Origin: VRUE01 sp963703335
Lineage (GTDB): Bacteria > Actinomycetota > Thermoleophilia > Solirubrobacterales > 70-9
Length of the DNA: 64,000 bases
Reading direction: 5' to 3'
NCBI GenBank assembly: GCA_963703335.1
Contig: OY969812.1
Coordinates: 1,364,001 to 1,428,000, forward strand
Positions 48,620 to 58,593 of the stretch are shown here, one piece after another (the stretch's first letter is position 1; the number at the start of each line of letters is the position of its first letter). The notes beneath the pieces are model-generated. The model saw only the letters and a list, made by a program, of their open reading frames with translations, did not search any database and was not told the DNA's origin. Both the position numbers and the translations under genes were made by a program.

Positions 48620-49687
48620 TTAATTTCCGCGTCGCTCCGCGTCCTCGGCCGCGTCGGCGAGGCGCTCGACCAGGCGGGCGAACTCTTCTATGCCTGGGTC
48701 GACCTTGCCGTACTGGCCTGCTGCATAGCGTGCGTAGACACCCTCGAGGATGATTGCCAGCTTCCAGTAGCCGAGGGCGACGAAGAAGTCGAGCTGGGCG
48801 AGATCGCGGCCGGAGCGCTCGGCGTAGCGGGCGCGCAGCTCCTCGCGTTTGGGGAAGCCCGGCGCGAGCGTCGCTGGTTGACCCAGGGCGACCAGCTCCT
48901 CGCCCGGCTCGGGCCAGTAGACCATCAGTAGGCCGACGTCGGCGAGCGGGTCGCCCAGTGTGCAGAGCTCCCAGTCGACTACCGCGGCAACCTCGCCGGT
49001 AGGGGCCAGGATCATGTTGTCCAGCCGGTAGTCGCCGTGGACGATCGTCGCCGGGCCCTGCTCGGGGATGCGGGCAGCGAGCCGCTCGTGCACGGCGTCG
49101 ATCGCCGGCAGCTCGCGGGTCTTCGACTTCTCCCACTGGCCCTGCCAGCGGTGCAGCTGGCGGGCGACGTAGTCCTCCTTGCGGCCGAGCTCACCGAGGC
49201 CGACCGCGTCGGGGTCTACGGCGTGAATCTCGACCAGGGTGTCGACGACGCGCTCGCCGATCGCTCGCCGATCGTCCTCGTCCGGGAAGACATCTGCCTC
49301 GGCAAGCCCACGCAGGATCGGGCCCTCGACGAACTCCATCACGTAGAAGGGGGCTTCGTTGACACTCTCGTCCTTGCAAAAGCCGACGACCGGCGCGACC
49401 GGGACGGGCGTCCCGGCGAGCGCCGAGACCACCCGGTGCTCTCGCCCCATGTCGTGGGCCGAGCCGAGCCGCTTGCCGAGCGGCGGCCGACGCAGCGCCC
49501 AGCGATGCCCGGCGGCGTCTTGCACGCCATAGGTGAGGTTGGAGTGGCCGCCGGAAATCCGCTCGAAGCTCAGCGGCCGCTCCGCACCCGCCACGTGCTC
49601 GGCAAACCAGGCCTCGACACCGGCCCGATCGATGCCCTGCGGGGCCTCCGCGGTCCCGTCGGCTGTGCCTGTAGCCTCGTCTCCCAT
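48620..49687 (-). CDS. Phosphotransferase (aminoglycoside-phosphotransferase fold)
   Basis: A 355-residue kinase. The nucleotide loop is RISGGHSNLTYGVQD; the catalytic loop IVHGDYRLDNMILAP has the base Asp and Asn, and VVDWELCTLGDPLADVG the metal-binding Asp. Such proteins associate with acyl-CoA dehydrogenases of the ACAD10/11 type and phosphorylate hydroxyacyl-CoA in LvaA-like pathways. ATG 49687 follows TATGCT by nine bases. Role in the present organism inferred. Confidence 0.87.
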   Translation of the reverse strand: MGDEATGTADGTAEAPQGIDRAGVEAWFAEHVAGAERPLSFERISGGHSNLTYGVQDAAGHRWALRRPPLGKRLGSAHDMGREHRVVSALAGTPVPVAPVVGFCKDESVNEAPFYVMEFVEGPILRGLAEADVFPDEDDRRAIGERVVDTLVEIHAVDPDAVGLGELGRKEDYVARQLHRWQGQWEKSKTRELPAIDAVHERLAARIPEQGPATIVHGDYRLDNMILAPTGEVAAVVDWELCTLGDPLADVGLLMVYWPEPGEELVALGQPATLAPGFPKREELRARYAERSGRDLAQLDFFVALGYWKLAIILEGVYARYAAGQYGKVDPGIEEFARLVERLADAAEDAERRGN

Positions 49688-50930
49688 CGAGGGGCAAGCA
49701 TATTCCCGACGCCGTTTTCGCCTCAGCCCATCGCTCGCCAACCGGCTGACGATCGGCTTTGCGATCGCCTTCGCCGTGCTCACCGGCCTCGCCGTGGTCG
49801 GCGTGGCGCGCTTCCTGCAACAGCGGCAGGACTTCGAGGACGCGATGGCGCGCTCCTACCAGATCGAGATCGCCGCCAGAAACCGCCTCGCCAGCGGCAC
49901 GCGCCCGGCCGCTGCCCGCGCGGCGATCCTCTCCCAGCAGCGCAAGCGCCAGTCGCTGAACGACGACATCAGCGGCGAGACGCGCGACACGGCGCTGCTG
50001 GTCGGGGCGGGGCTGATCGCCGGCCTAACCGGCGCCGCCCTGCTCTTCAGCGGCCTGATCGCCTCGATGCGCCGCCCGCTCGAGGAGCTCGTCGACGCAT
50101 CCGGGCGCCTCGCCGCCGGTGACCTCAATACCCGGGTCAAAGTGGGCGGCCTCTCGGAGACCGCCTCGCTCGGCGCCGCCTTCAACGAAATGGCCGCCGA
50201 GCTGCAGCGGCGCGCCGGCGAGCGCGATCAGCTGGAAACGATGAAGGACGAGTTCGTCCTCACCGCCTCGCACGAGCTGCGCAGTCCGCTCACCTCGGTG
50301 CAGGGCTTCGCCGAGCTGCTGATGCTGGAGCGAGACAAGCTCAGCCCCAAGCAGGCCGACACGGTCGAGATCATCCTCGACAACACGCGCCACCTGGTGC
50401 GCCTGCTCAACGACCTGCTTGACCTGGCCCGCAGCGACGCCGGGCGGCTGACGATCAAACCCTCGCCGACCGACGTCGCCTCGCTGGTCGAAGACCCGGT
50501 GCGGACGATGCTGAGCCAGACCCAGGCGAAGAGCCAGTCGCTGACCCTGGGAATCACCCCCGGCTTGCCGCAGGTCAGCGTCGACCGAGACAGGGTTCGA
50601 CAAATACTCGTAAATCTGCTTACCAACGCGCATGAGTACTGTCCCGAGGGAGCGTCGATTCACGTGGCAGCGACCGGCAACGGTGATGGAGTGGAGCTGT
50701 CCGTGAGCGACGACGGACCTGGCATGGCAGCGGACCAGCTTGAGCACATATTCGAGCGCTTCACGCGCGGCGACGCCGGGCTGACCCAGCATGTCGGCGG
50801 GACCGGGCTCGGCCTGGCGATCTCCAAATCTCTGGTCGAGCTGCACGGCGGCCGCATCGCCGCCGAATCGACCCAGGGCCAGGGATCCACGTTCTACGTC
50901 TGGCTGCCCGCCCTCGGGGAGTCCCTGTGA
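49665..50930 (+). CDS. Sensor histidine kinase (HAMP-HisKA-HATPase)
   Basis: About 421 residues. A first helix (LTIGFAIAFAVLTGLAVVGVARFL), short extracellular segment, second helix (ALLVGAGLIAGLTGAALLFSGLI), HAMP, then HisKA H-box FVLTASHELRSPLTSVQGF, N-box NLLTNAHEYCPEG, G1 DDGPGM and G2 GGTGLGLAIS. The start is uncertain: GTG 49665 overlaps the divergent kinase start by about 20 bases; a non-standard start nearer 49700 is possible. Its stop overlaps the regulator gene. Signal unknown. Confidence 0.88.
   Translation: MPVASSPIEGQAYSRRRFRLSPSLANRLTIGFAIAFAVLTGLAVVGVARFLQQRQDFEDAMARSYQIEIAARNRLASGTRPAAARAAILSQQRKRQSLNDDISGETRDTALLVGAGLIAGLTGAALLFSGLIASMRRPLEELVDASGRLAAGDLNTRVKVGGLSETASLGAAFNEMAAELQRRAGERDQLETMKDEFVLTASHELRSPLTSVQGFAELLMLERDKLSPKQADTVEIILDNTRHLVRLLNDLLDLARSDAGRLTIKPSPTDVASLVEDPVRTMLSQTQAKSQSLTLGITPGLPQVSVDRDRVRQILVNLLTNAHEYCPEGASIHVAATGNGDGVELSVSDDGPGMAADQLEHIFERFTRGDAGLTQHVGGTGLGLAISKSLVELHGGRIAAESTQGQGSTFYVWLPALGESL
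49697..49702 (-). promoter_or_regulatory. -10 box (TATGCT) for the phosphotransferase
   Basis: Minus strand TATGCT, nine bases, ATG 49687. Confidence 0.4.
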
Positions 50931-51295
50931 GCACCCGCGTCCTGATCGCCGATGACTCGGAGACGATCCTGCTCCTCCTGCGCACCCGCTTGGAGATGGA
51001 GGGCTACGAGGTGATCACCGCCGCCGATGGAGTCGAGGTGATCGAGGTGATGCGTCGCGAGCCCGAGCCCGGCCCCGACATCCTCCTGCTCGACGCGATG
51101 ATGCCCCGCAAGTCAGGCATCGACGCCCTGCGCGAGCTTCGTGCCGACGGAGTCGACACCCCGGTCCTGATCGTCAGCGCCCACCAAGACGAGATGGACG
51201 CCGGCGCCGCCACCGACGTCGAGGTCAGCGGCTACATCACCAAGCCGATCGACTTCGAGCGACTCTTCAGCCGTATCGCCGAGCTGACGGCCTAG
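50927..51295 (+). CDS. Single-domain response regulator (CheY-like)
   Basis: A 122-residue receiver alone: acidic pair VLIADDSETI, phospho-acceptor ILLLDAMMPRKSG, Thr/Ser in VLIVSAHQDE and Lys in ITKPIDFE. No output domain, so it acts by protein contact. Overlaps the kinase gene by four bases, which identifies its partner. Its 3' end overlaps the convergent helicase gene by four bases. Confidence 0.92.
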   Translation: MSTRVLIADDSETILLLLRTRLEMEGYEVITAADGVEVIEVMRREPEPGPDILLLDAMMPRKSGIDALRELRADGVDTPVLIVSAHQDEMDAGAATDVEVSGYITKPIDFERLFSRIAELTA

Positions 51296-52734
51296 CTCTT
51301 CGCCACCTCGAGCCGGATCTCCTTGCCTTTGACCTTGGTGCCGTCGAGGTACTCGACGGTGCGCTCGGCTACGTCGGGGTCGACGTGGACGAAGGAGAAG
51401 CGGTGCAGGACGTGGACGTCGTAAATTGCCTCCTCGGGGAGGACGGCGCCCTCGCGCAGGGCCCAGCGCAGGTCCTCCTCGGAGATGCCGCTGCGCTCGC
51501 CGCGGTTGACGAAGAGCTTCACCGCCTTGCCCGCCTCGGCGGCCGGGGCGGGAGCGCCATTGTCCTCGCGCTTGGACTCGCTGCGATCGCGGCGGCGCGG
51601 GCGAGGGGCGTGCTCGAGGCGCTCCTCGGGGGTTTCCCACTCGCCGATCGTCGTCTTCACGTCGCGCTCGATGCGGCTGATCTCGTCGCGCTGGGCGGGG
51701 GTGACGAAGGTGATTGCGCGGCCGGTGCGGCCGACCCGGCCGGTACGGCCGATGCGGTGCACGTAGACCTCGGAAGAGGCCGGCACGTCGTAGTTGATCA
51801 CGTGGGTGACGTGCTCGATGTCGAGACCGCGGGCGGCGATGTCGGTCGCCACCAGCAGCCGCACGCGGTGGTCCTTGAAGGAGATCATCACGCCGTCGCG
51901 CGAGCCCTGGCTCATGTCGCCGTGCAGCGCCTTCACGTCGAGGCCTTTGTCCTTCAGTGTCTTCTCCAGGCGCGAGGCGCCGATCTTGGTGCGGCAGAAG
52001 ATGATCGCCTGCTCGGGTTCTTCGGTCTTCAGCAGCTCGATCAGCCGCGCGGACTTCTCTTTGGCCGGTACCTCGACGAAGGCCTGTGATATCGCGTCGA
52101 CGGTGAGCGTCTTCGGGGTGATGCTGATCGTCGTCGGGTCGTACATATAGCTCTCGGCGAGGCGTTTGACCGGCGGCGGCATCGTCGCCGAGAAAAGCGC
52201 CGTCTGGCGCCCGCTCGGGCACATGCGAAGGATCTTCTCGACGTCCTCGATGAAGCCCAGGTCGAGCATCTCGTCGGCCTCGTCGAGGACGATGTAGCGG
52301 GCGGCGGTGAGGACCAGCGAGCGCCGCGACATCAGGTCCATCATCCGCCCCACTGTGGCGACGACGACGTGGGCGCCGGCGCGCAGCTGCGCCTGCTGGG
52401 ATTTGATCGGGGCGCCGCCGAAGACGGCGACGATCTCGACGTCGAGGTGCTCGGCGTAGGAGCGCAGCGCCTGCGTCACCTGGATGCAGAGCTCGCGGGT
52501 CGGCGTGAGGATGACCGCCTGCACCTCGTCGTTGTCCGGATCGAGGTACTGCAGCAGCGGTAGGCCGAAAGCGGCGGTCTTGCCGGTGCCGGTCTGCGCC
52601 TGGCCGATCACGTCGTGGCCGCCGAGCAGCTCCGGGATCGCCTTGTCCTGGATCGGCGTCGGCTCGGAGAAGCCGAGCTCGTCGAGGGCCTGCTGGATCG
52701 GCGCGGAGAGCCCGAGCTCTTTGAAAGCCGTCAC
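51292..52734 (-). CDS. DEAD-box ATP-dependent RNA helicase
   Basis: A 480-residue helicase: Q motif FSEPTPIQDKAIP, motif I AQTGTGKTA, PTRELCIQV, motif II VLDEADEML, motif III SATMPP, and HRIGRTGRVGRTG. The C-terminal 80 residues (VKLFVNRGERSGISEEDLRWAL ... SFVHVDPDVAERTVEYLDG) form a DbpA-like RNA-binding domain. Likely in ribosome assembly or mRNA turnover. Overlaps the upstream oxidoreductase gene by four bases. Confidence 0.95.
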   Translation of the reverse strand: MTAFKELGLSAPIQQALDELGFSEPTPIQDKAIPELLGGHDVIGQAQTGTGKTAAFGLPLLQYLDPDNDEVQAVILTPTRELCIQVTQALRSYAEHLDVEIVAVFGGAPIKSQQAQLRAGAHVVVATVGRMMDLMSRRSLVLTAARYIVLDEADEMLDLGFIEDVEKILRMCPSGRQTALFSATMPPPVKRLAESYMYDPTTISITPKTLTVDAISQAFVEVPAKEKSARLIELLKTEEPEQAIIFCRTKIGASRLEKTLKDKGLDVKALHGDMSQGSRDGVMISFKDHRVRLLVATDIAARGLDIEHVTHVINYDVPASSEVYVHRIGRTGRVGRTGRAITFVTPAQRDEISRIERDVKTTIGEWETPEERLEHAPRPRRRDRSESKREDNGAPAPAAEAGKAVKLFVNRGERSGISEEDLRWALREGAVLPEEAIYDVHVLHRFSFVHVDPDVAERTVEYLDGTKVKGKEIRLEVAKS

Positions 52735-53678
52735 TTCGACGGATCCAGAAGCAGCTTGCCGCTGGTGCGGCGGGCGATCAGGTCTTCGTGGGCGCGGGCG
52801 GCTTCGGAGAGCGGGTAGACGCCGCCGACGGTGACCTCGAGCTCGCCCGTGGCGACGATGCCCAGCAGCTCGCCGATCATCGGCACGGCCAGGTCCTGGC
52901 GGGCCAGCAGGTGGACGAGCCAGAAGCCGATGAGCGACTTCGACCCTCGCAGCAGCGCGGCGGTGGAGACATCGCGCTGTTCGCGCGAAGCGATCCCGAA
53001 GACGATCATGCGTCCCAACGGGGCGAGGATGCCCAGCTCCTCGTCAAACGCGTCGCCGCCACTCATATGGAGGACGGCATCGACGCGCTCGCCGCCGTTG
53101 GCCTCGCGAATCGCCTCGCCGAGGTTCTCGGCGCGCGAGTCGACGGTGGCATCGGCGCCGAGCCGCTCGACCAGCGCCCGCTTCTCCTCACTGGAGGCGA
53201 GCCCGATCACCTTGGCCCCGGCGCGCTTGCCCAACTGCACCGCCATGCTGCCCGTACCGCCGGCGGCGGCCTCGACGACCAAGGTCTCCCCGGCCTCGAT
53301 CCGCGCGCAGCGCTGCACCAGCGCCATCGCGGTCAGCCCCTGCAGCAGCAGCCCCGCCGCTTGGTCGTCGTCAACCTCGTCGGGGATGGGAATCAAGAGC
53401 GCTTCGGGGACCGCCACCTTCTCGGCGTAACCACCATTCCCCAGCAGGGCGGCGACCCGTCGGCCGTCGGCGGTGCGACCGCTGACCTCCGCACCCGGGA
53501 TCAGCGGCAGCGACTGCTCGGCCAAATAGTCGTTCCGCGTCGCGTGCGTGTCGGCAAAGTTGATCCCGCTACGCGCCACCTCGACCACGACCATTCCGTC
53601 CCCGGCAACCGGGTCCTCAACATCGACGAGCTGAAGCTTCTCCGGCCCGCCGAACTCGTCTATCTGCACAGCCTTCAC
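52731..53678 (-). CDS. Quinone oxidoreductase-like, zinc-independent MDR protein
   Basis: A 315-residue medium-chain reductase. AVQIDEFGGPEKLQLVDVEDP starts the GroES-like domain; the NADPH loop AAAGGTGSMAVQLGKRAGAKVIGL (given as GGTGSMAVQLGKRAG) and LAPLGRMIVFGIAS follow. No structural zinc Cys set is present, as in QOR enzymes. GTG 53678 is eight bases after TATGGT. Co-transcribed with the helicase. Confidence 0.88.
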   Translation of the reverse strand: MKAVQIDEFGGPEKLQLVDVEDPVAGDGMVVVEVARSGINFADTHATRNDYLAEQSLPLIPGAEVSGRTADGRRVAALLGNGGYAEKVAVPEALLIPIPDEVDDDQAAGLLLQGLTAMALVQRCARIEAGETLVVEAAAGGTGSMAVQLGKRAGAKVIGLASSEEKRALVERLGADATVDSRAENLGEAIREANGGERVDAVLHMSGGDAFDEELGILAPLGRMIVFGIASREQRDVSTAALLRGSKSLIGFWLVHLLARQDLAVPMIGELLGIVATGELEVTVGGVYPLSEAARAHEDLIARRTSGKLLLDPSK

Positions 53679-53686
53679 GGCGGCGA

Positions 53687-53692
53687 ACCATA
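53687..53692 (-). promoter_or_regulatory. -10 box (TATGGT) for the oxidoreductase
   Basis: Minus strand TATGGT, eight bases, GTG 53678. Confidence 0.5.
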
Positions 53693-53707
53693 GTCGCGCC
53701 GGGAAAA

Positions 53708-53771
53708 GGGAGTCGGGCGTGCCTCGGCGGCGCCTCCCCGCAGTTGCGCCGCCGAGGCACGCCCGACTCCC
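53708..53771. repeat. Perfect 26-bp-arm palindrome between divergent genes
   Basis: Arms 53708-53733 and 53746-53771 are perfectly complementary over 26 bp around a 12-base loop. The right arm ends where the kinase promoter TATACGCT begins. Confidence 0.85.
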
Positions 53772-53773
53772 TA

Positions 53774-53779
53774 TACGCT
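53774..53779 (+). promoter_or_regulatory. Leaderless -10 box (TACGCT) for the PfkB kinase
   Basis: TACGCT, seven bases, ATG 53787. Confidence 0.55.
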
Positions 53780-53786
53780 CCGCTTT

Positions 53787-54713
53787 ATGTCCCTCACCGT
53801 CGTCGGCTCAATCGCATTTGACTCGGTCAAGACCCCTTTTGGCGAGCGCGAGCGCATGCTCGGCGGCGCCGCTGTGCACTTCTCCCTGGCCGCCAGCTTC
53901 TTCACCGAGGTGCGGCCGGTCGGCCCGGTCGGCGACGACTTCGGGGCGGCCGAGTTCGAGGTGCTGGAGCGGCGCGGCGTCCTCACCGACGACATCGAGC
54001 GGGTCGCCGGTGGCAGATCCTTCTTCTGGCGCGGGCGCTACGAGTTCGACCTCAACGTCGCCCACACCGAGGACACCCAGCTCGGCGTCTTCGGCGAGTT
54101 CGAGCCGAAGCTCTCCGCCGCTTCCCGGGAAGCAGACATGCTCTTCCTCGCCAACATCCAGCCCGAACTGCAGCGCCGGGTCCGCGCCCAATGCGGCTCG
54201 GCCCGCTTCTCCGCTCTGGACTCGATGAACCTCTGGATCGACACCGCCAAGGACTCGCTGCTGGCGGCGATTGCCTCGGTCAATTGCGTGATCCTCAACG
54301 ATGCCGAGATCCGCCAGCTGACTGGGGAGCCCAACCTCGCCCGCGCCGCCCGCGCCCTGATGGCACACGGCCCCCGTGCCGTCGTCGCCAAGCAGGGCGA
54401 GTACGGCGCCGCCCTCTTTACGGAGGAGAGCTTCTTTGCCCTGCCGGGCTTTCCGCTCGAGGACGTGCGCGACCCGACCGGCGCCGGCGACAGCTTCGCG
54501 GGAGGTTTCATCGGCTACCTCGACGGGCACGACGGCGAGCTCGACGAGGCCTGCCTGCGGCGGGCGATGGGCTACGGCACCGTGCTCGCCTCCTTCAACG
54601 TCGAGCAGTTCGGCACCGAGCGCGTCGCCGCGCTCAGCCGCGAGGAGATAGACGAACGCTTCGCCGACCTGCACGCGATGACGCGCTTTGAGCCACTGCC
54701 CACGAGTGCGTAA
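53787..54713 (+). CDS. PfkB-family carbohydrate/nucleoside kinase
   Basis: A 308-residue ribokinase-fold protein. MLGGAAVHFSLAASFF is the N-terminal Gly-Gly region, and DPTGAGDSFAGGFIGYL the ATP/anion-hole motif with the catalytic Asp. The substrate may be a sugar or nucleoside and is not predictable from the motifs. It ends 65 bases before citrate synthase on the same strand. Confidence 0.9.
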   Translation: MSLTVVGSIAFDSVKTPFGERERMLGGAAVHFSLAASFFTEVRPVGPVGDDFGAAEFEVLERRGVLTDDIERVAGGRSFFWRGRYEFDLNVAHTEDTQLGVFGEFEPKLSAASREADMLFLANIQPELQRRVRAQCGSARFSALDSMNLWIDTAKDSLLAAIASVNCVILNDAEIRQLTGEPNLARAARALMAHGPRAVVAKQGEYGAALFTEESFFALPGFPLEDVRDPTGAGDSFAGGFIGYLDGHDGELDEACLRRAMGYGTVLASFNVEQFGTERVAALSREEIDERFADLHAMTRFEPLPTSA

Positions 54714-54778
54714 CACGGGCGCTCGTCCCGAACTGCGAGAATTAGGTCTCCCAGCAAGCGAGTCGCGAGGAGGTGGGC

Positions 54779-56176
<1,398 letters not shown>

Positions 56177-56196
56177 CGCTCTCAACTCAGGCGGAT

Positions 56197-56315
56197 GGGC
56201 TGTCGGGGGTGGCTCCCCGGGGGCTGGGCTTTTCGCCGGGCGCACTGGGGCTCTCGCTGAGTGGTCTGTGCGAAAAGCAGGACGCCGCCGCCCGGGGAGC
56301 CACCCCCGACAGCCC
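56197..56315. repeat. Perfect 25-bp-arm palindrome after citrate synthase
   Basis: Outer arms 56197-56221 and 56291-56315 (25 bp, perfect) with an inner GCTTTTCGC (56228-56236) / GCGAAAAGC (56270-56278) stem. The apical part contains GCTGAGTGGTCTG, close to the family E bulge region, so it may be a distant member. It ends 14 bases before the next gene's -10 box. Confidence 0.85.
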
Positions 56316-56329
56316 TTCTCAGGGTTCCG

Positions 56330-56335
56330 TACGCT
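56330..56335 (+). promoter_or_regulatory. Leaderless -10 box (TACGCT)
   Basis: TACGCT, seven bases, GTG 56343. Confidence 0.5.
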
Positions 56336-56342
56336 GCGGGCC

Positions 56343-56690
56343 GTGAGCGCTTGGAAGCTGACGATCAGGCACGGGTCGGACGTGGACCACGCCAGCTTTG
56401 AAGAGCTTGGGGAAGCTGTTGCCGCTATGAGGGCGCGAGCGTTGGAGATCCGAGCGGAGGGGCCTGTGAAGGCGGTTTCGGCGATGCGGGACTTTGCGCC
56501 GGAGGATCAGGTTCATGCTCGGTTGCAGCTGAGCGGGAAGGGGTGGATTCGGAAGCCTGTTGCTGGGATTGATGTGCGGGGGGATGGGACGTTCATGCCG
56601 TACCGGGGCGGGGTGCGGCGCGAGGAGCTCGATCCCGCCGACCACGACTCGCCATTCGACCTGGTGCGCGAGACTTTGGAATCGACCTAG
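56343..56690 (+). CDS. Small hypothetical protein
   Basis: A 115-residue soluble protein (SAWKLTIRHGSDVDHASFEELGEAVAAMRARALEI, then HARLQLSGKGWIRKPVAGIDVRGDG). The helix followed by beta strands suggests a small alpha/beta fold, but no family is recognised. GTG 56343 fits a leaderless promoter. Ends in a hairpin shared with the next gene's upstream region. Confidence 0.65.
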   Translation: MSAWKLTIRHGSDVDHASFEELGEAVAAMRARALEIRAEGPVKAVSAMRDFAPEDQVHARLQLSGKGWIRKPVAGIDVRGDGTFMPYRGGVRREELDPADHDSPFDLVRETLEST

Positions 56691-56732
56691 TGGGACGACT
56701 TTCCCGTCATATAGACGTATAAGTCGTCCCAC
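56690..56732. repeat. Hairpin between two small genes
   Basis: GTGGGACGACTT (56690-56701) pairs with AAGTCGTCCCAC (56721-56732), with an inner GTCatatagAC. The stem starts at the last base of the preceding stop and ends six bases before ATG 56739. It could terminate one gene or control the next. Confidence 0.65.
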
Positions 56733-56738
56733 ACCTCA

Positions 56739-57056
56739 ATGAACGGACCCGAGACCGAGATTCCAAAGGGCAGTTACGCCGCCGGGCGGCGGGTGAAGCT
56801 GCCGGCCGGGGCGGAAGCGCCGTACACGGTCTTCATCAACGGAGTTGAGCAGCGGGAGGGCGACGACTATCGGGTGGCCGCTGGGGAGATCGTCTTCACG
56901 CGGGAGATCGTCAAGGAGAAAGTCGGCACCGGGCGCTGGCTGGCGATGTACCTAGGGCTCTTTGGCACCTATCGCAAGAACGAGACGATCGACCTGCAGT
57001 TCAACCGCAACGGCAAGGTCGAACTGATCTCGGACATGTCGGTCGGGGCCGACTGA
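56739..57056 (+). CDS. Small hypothetical protein
   Basis: A 105-residue protein (KGSYAAGRRVKLPAGAEAPYTVFINGVEQREGDDYRVAAGEIVF) predicted mainly beta; KVGTGRWLAMYLGLFGTYRKNETIDLQF follows. Unrecognised. Twenty bases separate it from the next start, which has its own -10 box. Confidence 0.65.
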   Translation: MNGPETEIPKGSYAAGRRVKLPAGAEAPYTVFINGVEQREGDDYRVAAGEIVFTREIVKEKVGTGRWLAMYLGLFGTYRKNETIDLQFNRNGKVELISDMSVGAD

Positions 57057-57063
57057 CCCCGCG

Positions 57064-57069
57064 TATCCT
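57064..57069 (+). promoter_or_regulatory. Leaderless -10 box (TATCCT)
   Basis: TATCCT, six bases, ATG 57076. Confidence 0.5.
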
Positions 57070-57075
57070 GACCCG

Positions 57076-57498
57076 ATGGAGATCGGCTTCCTCATGCTTG
57101 CCGACCACAGCGAGGCCGTCAACGGCAAGCTCTACATGGTCGGCGGCGGCTGGAACGTTCTCCGCCTGCCTGAGCTGCCCCACGAATGGGGCTTTCACAT
57201 CGCCCTCGGCCTCGATGTGGCCTGGAGCGAGACCAACCAGCCCCACAACCTTCAGGTCAATATCCATGATCCCGACGGCGTCGAGCTGGGTGAGGGCCTC
57301 CAAGCCGACTTCGAGACAGGCCGCCCACCCGGCATGCCAGCCGGCCAGGACCAGCGGCTCGTGATGTCGATCGGCACCACCGCCACCTTCTCCACCCCCG
57401 GCCCCCACGCCGCCGTCGTCCAGGTCAACGGCGAGGAGATCGGCCGGGCGCGCTTCTACTTGATGGAAGGCCAGCCCGAGCCGCCGATGGTCGGCTAG
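57076..57498 (+). CDS. DUF6941-like hypothetical protein
   Basis: A 140-residue beta-rich protein. The opening EIGFLMLADHSEAVNGKLYMVGGGWNVLRLPELPH resembles the DUF6941 pattern (a strand, then GKLYxxGGGW). Function unknown. Its stop overlaps the convergent UbiA-type gene by four bases. Confidence 0.65.
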   Translation: MEIGFLMLADHSEAVNGKLYMVGGGWNVLRLPELPHEWGFHIALGLDVAWSETNQPHNLQVNIHDPDGVELGEGLQADFETGRPPGMPAGQDQRLVMSIGTTATFSTPGPHAAVVQVNGEEIGRARFYLMEGQPEPPMVG

Positions 57499-58454
57499 TT
57501 GAAGACGTAGAGCAGCAGGAAGGCGACGACCGCGAAGCTGGCGGCGCCAGCGATCAGGGGCTTGTCGTCGGCGACGATGGCGGCGGTGGAGCGATCGTCG
57601 GCGCGGTCGTAGATCAGGTAGAGGTAGCGGAAGACGCAGTAGAGGACAGACGGGATCGTCCACATCATCTCGTTGCCGATCAGCGGTGAGTTGACGGCGT
57701 AGATCGAGTAGCTGATCACGGTGCCGGTGGTGACCATGGCGACCATCTGGTCGAGGAAGGGCAGCGAGTAGTGCTCGAGCACCGGGCGGCTGCTGGTGCC
57801 CTCGTGCAACTCGGAGACCGCCTCCTGGCGGCGCTTGGTGACGCCGAGGAAGAGGGCGAACATGCCGGTGCAGAGCAGCAGCCATTCGGAGGCGTGAGCG
57901 TCGACGGCGCTTGCACCGGCCGCAACGCGGAGGATGAAGAGGCCCGCCAGGGTCATCACGTCGACGATCACGATCTGCTTGAGGCCGAGGCTGTAGGCGA
58001 TCTGGGCGATGCCGTAGCCGACCACCATCAGGCCGACCTCCCAGTTGACCGTGGCGAAGGCGATCGCGAGGGCCACGATCGCGAGCCCCGGCGCGATCGC
58101 CTTGGCCGCGCCCTCTGAGAGCTCGCGCGCCGCCAACGGCCGGAAGCGCTTCTTCGGGTGCTTGCGGTCGAGCTCGACGTCGATCAGGTCGTTGACGTAG
58201 TAGCCGGCGCTGGAGATGAAGCAGAAGGCGAAGAATGTGAGGACCGCCTCGATCACCTCGTGCGACTGGTTGAACTTGCCAGAGAAGAGCAGGCCGGCGA
58301 AGACGAAGACGTTCTTGATCCACTCCTGCGGCCGGCCGGTCTTGATCGCGGCTCGCAGCGGCGAGCGACGCGGCACTACCGGCTCGTCCATCGAGGGAGT
58401 GGCGTCACCGGCGGGGGCCGCGACGGTCGGCTGTTCGGAGGTGATGGTTTCCAC
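57495..58454 (-). CDS. UbiA-family decaprenyl-phosphate phosphoribosyltransferase
   Basis: A 319-residue prenyltransferase-fold enzyme with nine helices. The first aspartate motif is YYVNDLIDVELDRKHPKKRFRPLAAREL and the second YDRADDRSTAA; TGRPQEWIKNVFVFAGLLFSGKF is specific to the group that transfers phosphoribose from PRPP to polyprenyl phosphate, a step toward decaprenylphosphoryl-arabinose for the cell wall. Alternative: another UbiA prenyltransferase. Cell-envelope role inferred. Confidence 0.85.
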   Translation of the reverse strand: METITSEQPTVAAPAGDATPSMDEPVVPRRSPLRAAIKTGRPQEWIKNVFVFAGLLFSGKFNQSHEVIEAVLTFFAFCFISSAGYYVNDLIDVELDRKHPKKRFRPLAARELSEGAAKAIAPGLAIVALAIAFATVNWEVGLMVVGYGIAQIAYSLGLKQIVIVDVMTLAGLFILRVAAGASAVDAHASEWLLLCTGMFALFLGVTKRRQEAVSELHEGTSSRPVLEHYSLPFLDQMVAMVTTGTVISYSIYAVNSPLIGNEMMWTIPSVLYCVFRYLYLIYDRADDRSTAAIVADDKPLIAGAASFAVVAFLLLYVFN

Positions 58455-58544
58455 GCTGCAAGGGGTGGCGAGAGGCGCATTCTGGCGCTTCCCGGCCGGG
58501 GAGAATCAGTCGCGAAAGCGTACCGCTAGAGCCCGTCACTCCTC

Positions 58545-58591
58545 AGGTGCAACGCTTTACGGCCCCCTGAGGACCAAAAAGCGTTGCACCT
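58545..58591. repeat. Palindromic element, family B, copy 5
   Basis: AGGTGCAACGCTTTACGG...AAAAAGCGTTGCACCT, three bases beyond the stop of the FAD oxidase gene (minus strand). Confidence 0.8.
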
Positions 58592-58593
58592 GG

